Positions 63,006 through 64,000 of a stretch of 64,000 bases of DNA are shown here, piece by piece. Position 1 is the stretch's first letter. Each line of letters starts with the position of its first letter. Source of the DNA: Steroidobacter denitrificans (lineage in GTDB: Bacteria > Pseudomonadota > Gammaproteobacteria > Steroidobacterales > Steroidobacteraceae); the NCBI RefSeq assembly GCF_001579945.1, contig NZ_CP011971.1, forward strand, positions 2,382,001-2,446,000. Direction: 5' to 3'. The position numbers were made by a program, and so were the translations under genes. The notes beneath the pieces are model-generated. The model saw only the letters and a list, made by a program, of their open reading frames with translations. It was not told the DNA's origin and made no database searches.

Positions 63006-64000
63006 CTATGGTTTCACGGTCTTGCGGTCCGATGATGCCTCCGCCTGCAGATTCACGATCCTCGCCGCCACGCGCGCCGCGGCCCCGGGGGCACGCGTAT
63101 CGACCTCGATGACGGCCCCCCGCTCGAACTCGGCGAACGGCTCCCAGGCATGTACCTGCCGGAGCATCACCGCCTCATCGGCTTCCGAGGCATCCTTGCC
63201 CGCGCGCTGACGCGCCGATAGCCGCCGGCCGAGTTCCTCCGCCGGCGCCACGCAATGCAGCAATACCAGGGGCACATCGAGTTCGTCCGCGAGCGCGCTG
63301 AATCGGTGCCGCTCGGCCTGCTTCAAAAACGCGGCGTCGACGATGACGCTCTGGCCGGCACGCAACTGCTCGCCGGCCAGATGCAGCAGGCGTTCATAGA
63401 CACGATCATTGAACGCCGAAGTATAGATATCGATCCCCGCCTGTAGCGACGACTGGTCGGCCTGCAATCCCGCCATACGCTTTCGTTCCACGTCGGAGCG
63501 GATGCGGATCGCGCCCGCTGCGGCCATCACCCGTTCGCTCAGCCACGTTTTCCCGGAGCCCGACAGGCCGCAGGTCAACACCAGAACCGCGCGCGAGCCC
63601 TGGACCAAGATCCGTGCCGCGTCCAGGTAGCGGCGAGCTTCGCCCGGCTCGCCGCCCAATAACAGCACCTTGACCCGCACCAGCGCACGATGCACGAAAA
63701 AATAGCCCAGCAGCCCGATCGCCTCATAATCGCCGGCCCTCTCGAGCCAGCCGTTCAGGAATGCATAAGCCAGATCACGACGGCCCCGGGCGACCAGATC
63801 CATGAACAAAAAGGCGGCGTCATCCAGCACATCGATACGCCGCAGGGAAATATCGAATTCCAGGCAATCGAAGGCGGTCAGGCGTCCCTCGAAGCGCACC
63901 ACATTCCCGACATGCAGGTCACCATGACACTCACGGACACGACCCAGTGCCGCCCGCCGCTCCAGCGCGGCGGCGCAGCCCGCTGCCCAATCCCGCAGCC
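63006..64000 (-). CDS. APH-like/AAA kinase fusion, 5' end cut by window edge
   Basis: The minus-strand frame is open at base 64000 and stops at 63006, giving at least 331 residues. The visible N-terminal part has an aminoglycoside-phosphotransferase-like catalytic stretch ECHGDLHVGNV and the metal-binding AFDCLEFD. The C-terminal part is a P-loop kinase (zeta-toxin/AAA_33 type) with Walker A TCGLSGSGKTWLSE and SVIVDAAFLKQAERHRF. Fusions of this shape, about 500 residues long, include Rv2004c of the mycobacterial DosR regulon (from memory). The substrate is unknown. Confidence 0.85.
   Translation of the reverse strand, partial: LRDWAAGCAAALERRAALGRVRECHGDLHVGNVVRFEGRLTAFDCLEFDISLRRIDVLDDAAFLFMDLVARGRRDLAYAFLNGWLERAGDYEAIGLLGYFFVHRALVRVKVLLLGGEPGEARRYLDAARILVQGSRAVLVLTCGLSGSGKTWLSERVMAAAGAIRIRSDVERKRMAGLQADQSSLQAGIDIYTSAFNDRVYERLLHLAGEQLRAGQSVIVDAAFLKQAERHRFSALADELDVPLVLLHCVAPAEELGRRLSARQRAGKDASEADEAVMLRQVHAWEPFAEFERGAVIEVDTRAPGAAARVAARIVNLQAEASSDRKTVKP

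Overview
The window reads as a chromosomal stretch of a GC-rich, facultatively anaerobic, nitrate-respiring gammaproteobacterium. The evidence is a full narGHJI operon, a fused NarK1-NarK2 transporter, two FNR/ANR-type regulators, oxygen-independent HemN, NnrS, the oxygen-independent ubiquinone set UbiT/UbiU/UbiV, and the FabA/FabB anaerobic unsaturated-fatty-acid pair. A double-headed CaiB/BaiF CoA-transferase and a FAS1-like/MaoC dehydratase at the left edge suggest catabolism of an unusual acid or a steroid; a Steroidobacter-like organism would fit, but that is inference from gene content only. No rRNA, tRNA, CRISPR array, insertion sequence or prophage was found.

Layout. 1-3.5 kb: CoA-transferase and dehydratase with a four-base overlap. 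4.3-13.9 kb: an anaerobic cofactor/lipid block with nadB-nadA, a divergent fnr-type regulator, fabA, ubiU-ubiV, ubiT, ubiD and fabB. 14.1-32 kb: nitrate respiration and molybdenum, with narK1K2, a three-gene operon (DUF364, DUF2478, SAM methyltransferase) divergent from modE, two stacked sensor kinases, and narGHJI with a PpiC-type prolyl isomerase. 32.9-40 kb: envelope maintenance (bepA, mlaA, mlaFEDCB) and a class I aldolase. 40.2-46.9 kb: an Rrf2 regulator and sufBCDSU-sufT. 46.9-48 kb: a repeat/hairpin block, a Rieske protein and a SixA-like phosphatase. 48.2-58.6 kb: a signalling and survival island with a hybrid kinase, a FixL/FixJ-like pair, a fused acetate kinase-PduL protein, nicotinate phosphoribosyltransferase, Hsp20, a LOG protein, a ribosome-hibernation factor and a beta-CASP metallo-hydrolase. 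58.8-64 kb: hemN, a second fnr-type gene, nnrS, a SirB2-family gene and a truncated APH/AAA kinase.

How it fits together. Most blocks serve life without oxygen: electron acceptor (Nar, NarK), molybdenum supply (ModE and neighbours), quinone (UbiTUV, UbiD), haem (HemN), unsaturated lipids (FabA/FabB), Fe-S assembly (Suf), NAD (NadAB and nicotinate salvage) and ATP from acyl-CoA (AckA-PduL). Several intergenic regions carry FNR-like boxes, some exactly where a class II FNR promoter needs them (centre 41.5 bp from a plausible start, with a -10 element in place). Several boxes share the same CCAG spacer.

The most interesting candidates are the ModE-linked DUF364-DUF2478-methyltransferase operon, the AckA-PduL fusion inside an island that resembles the mycobacterial DosR dormancy regulon in content, the nadA/fnr bidirectional FNR promoter, and the 47-kb hairpin plus 80-bp repeats.
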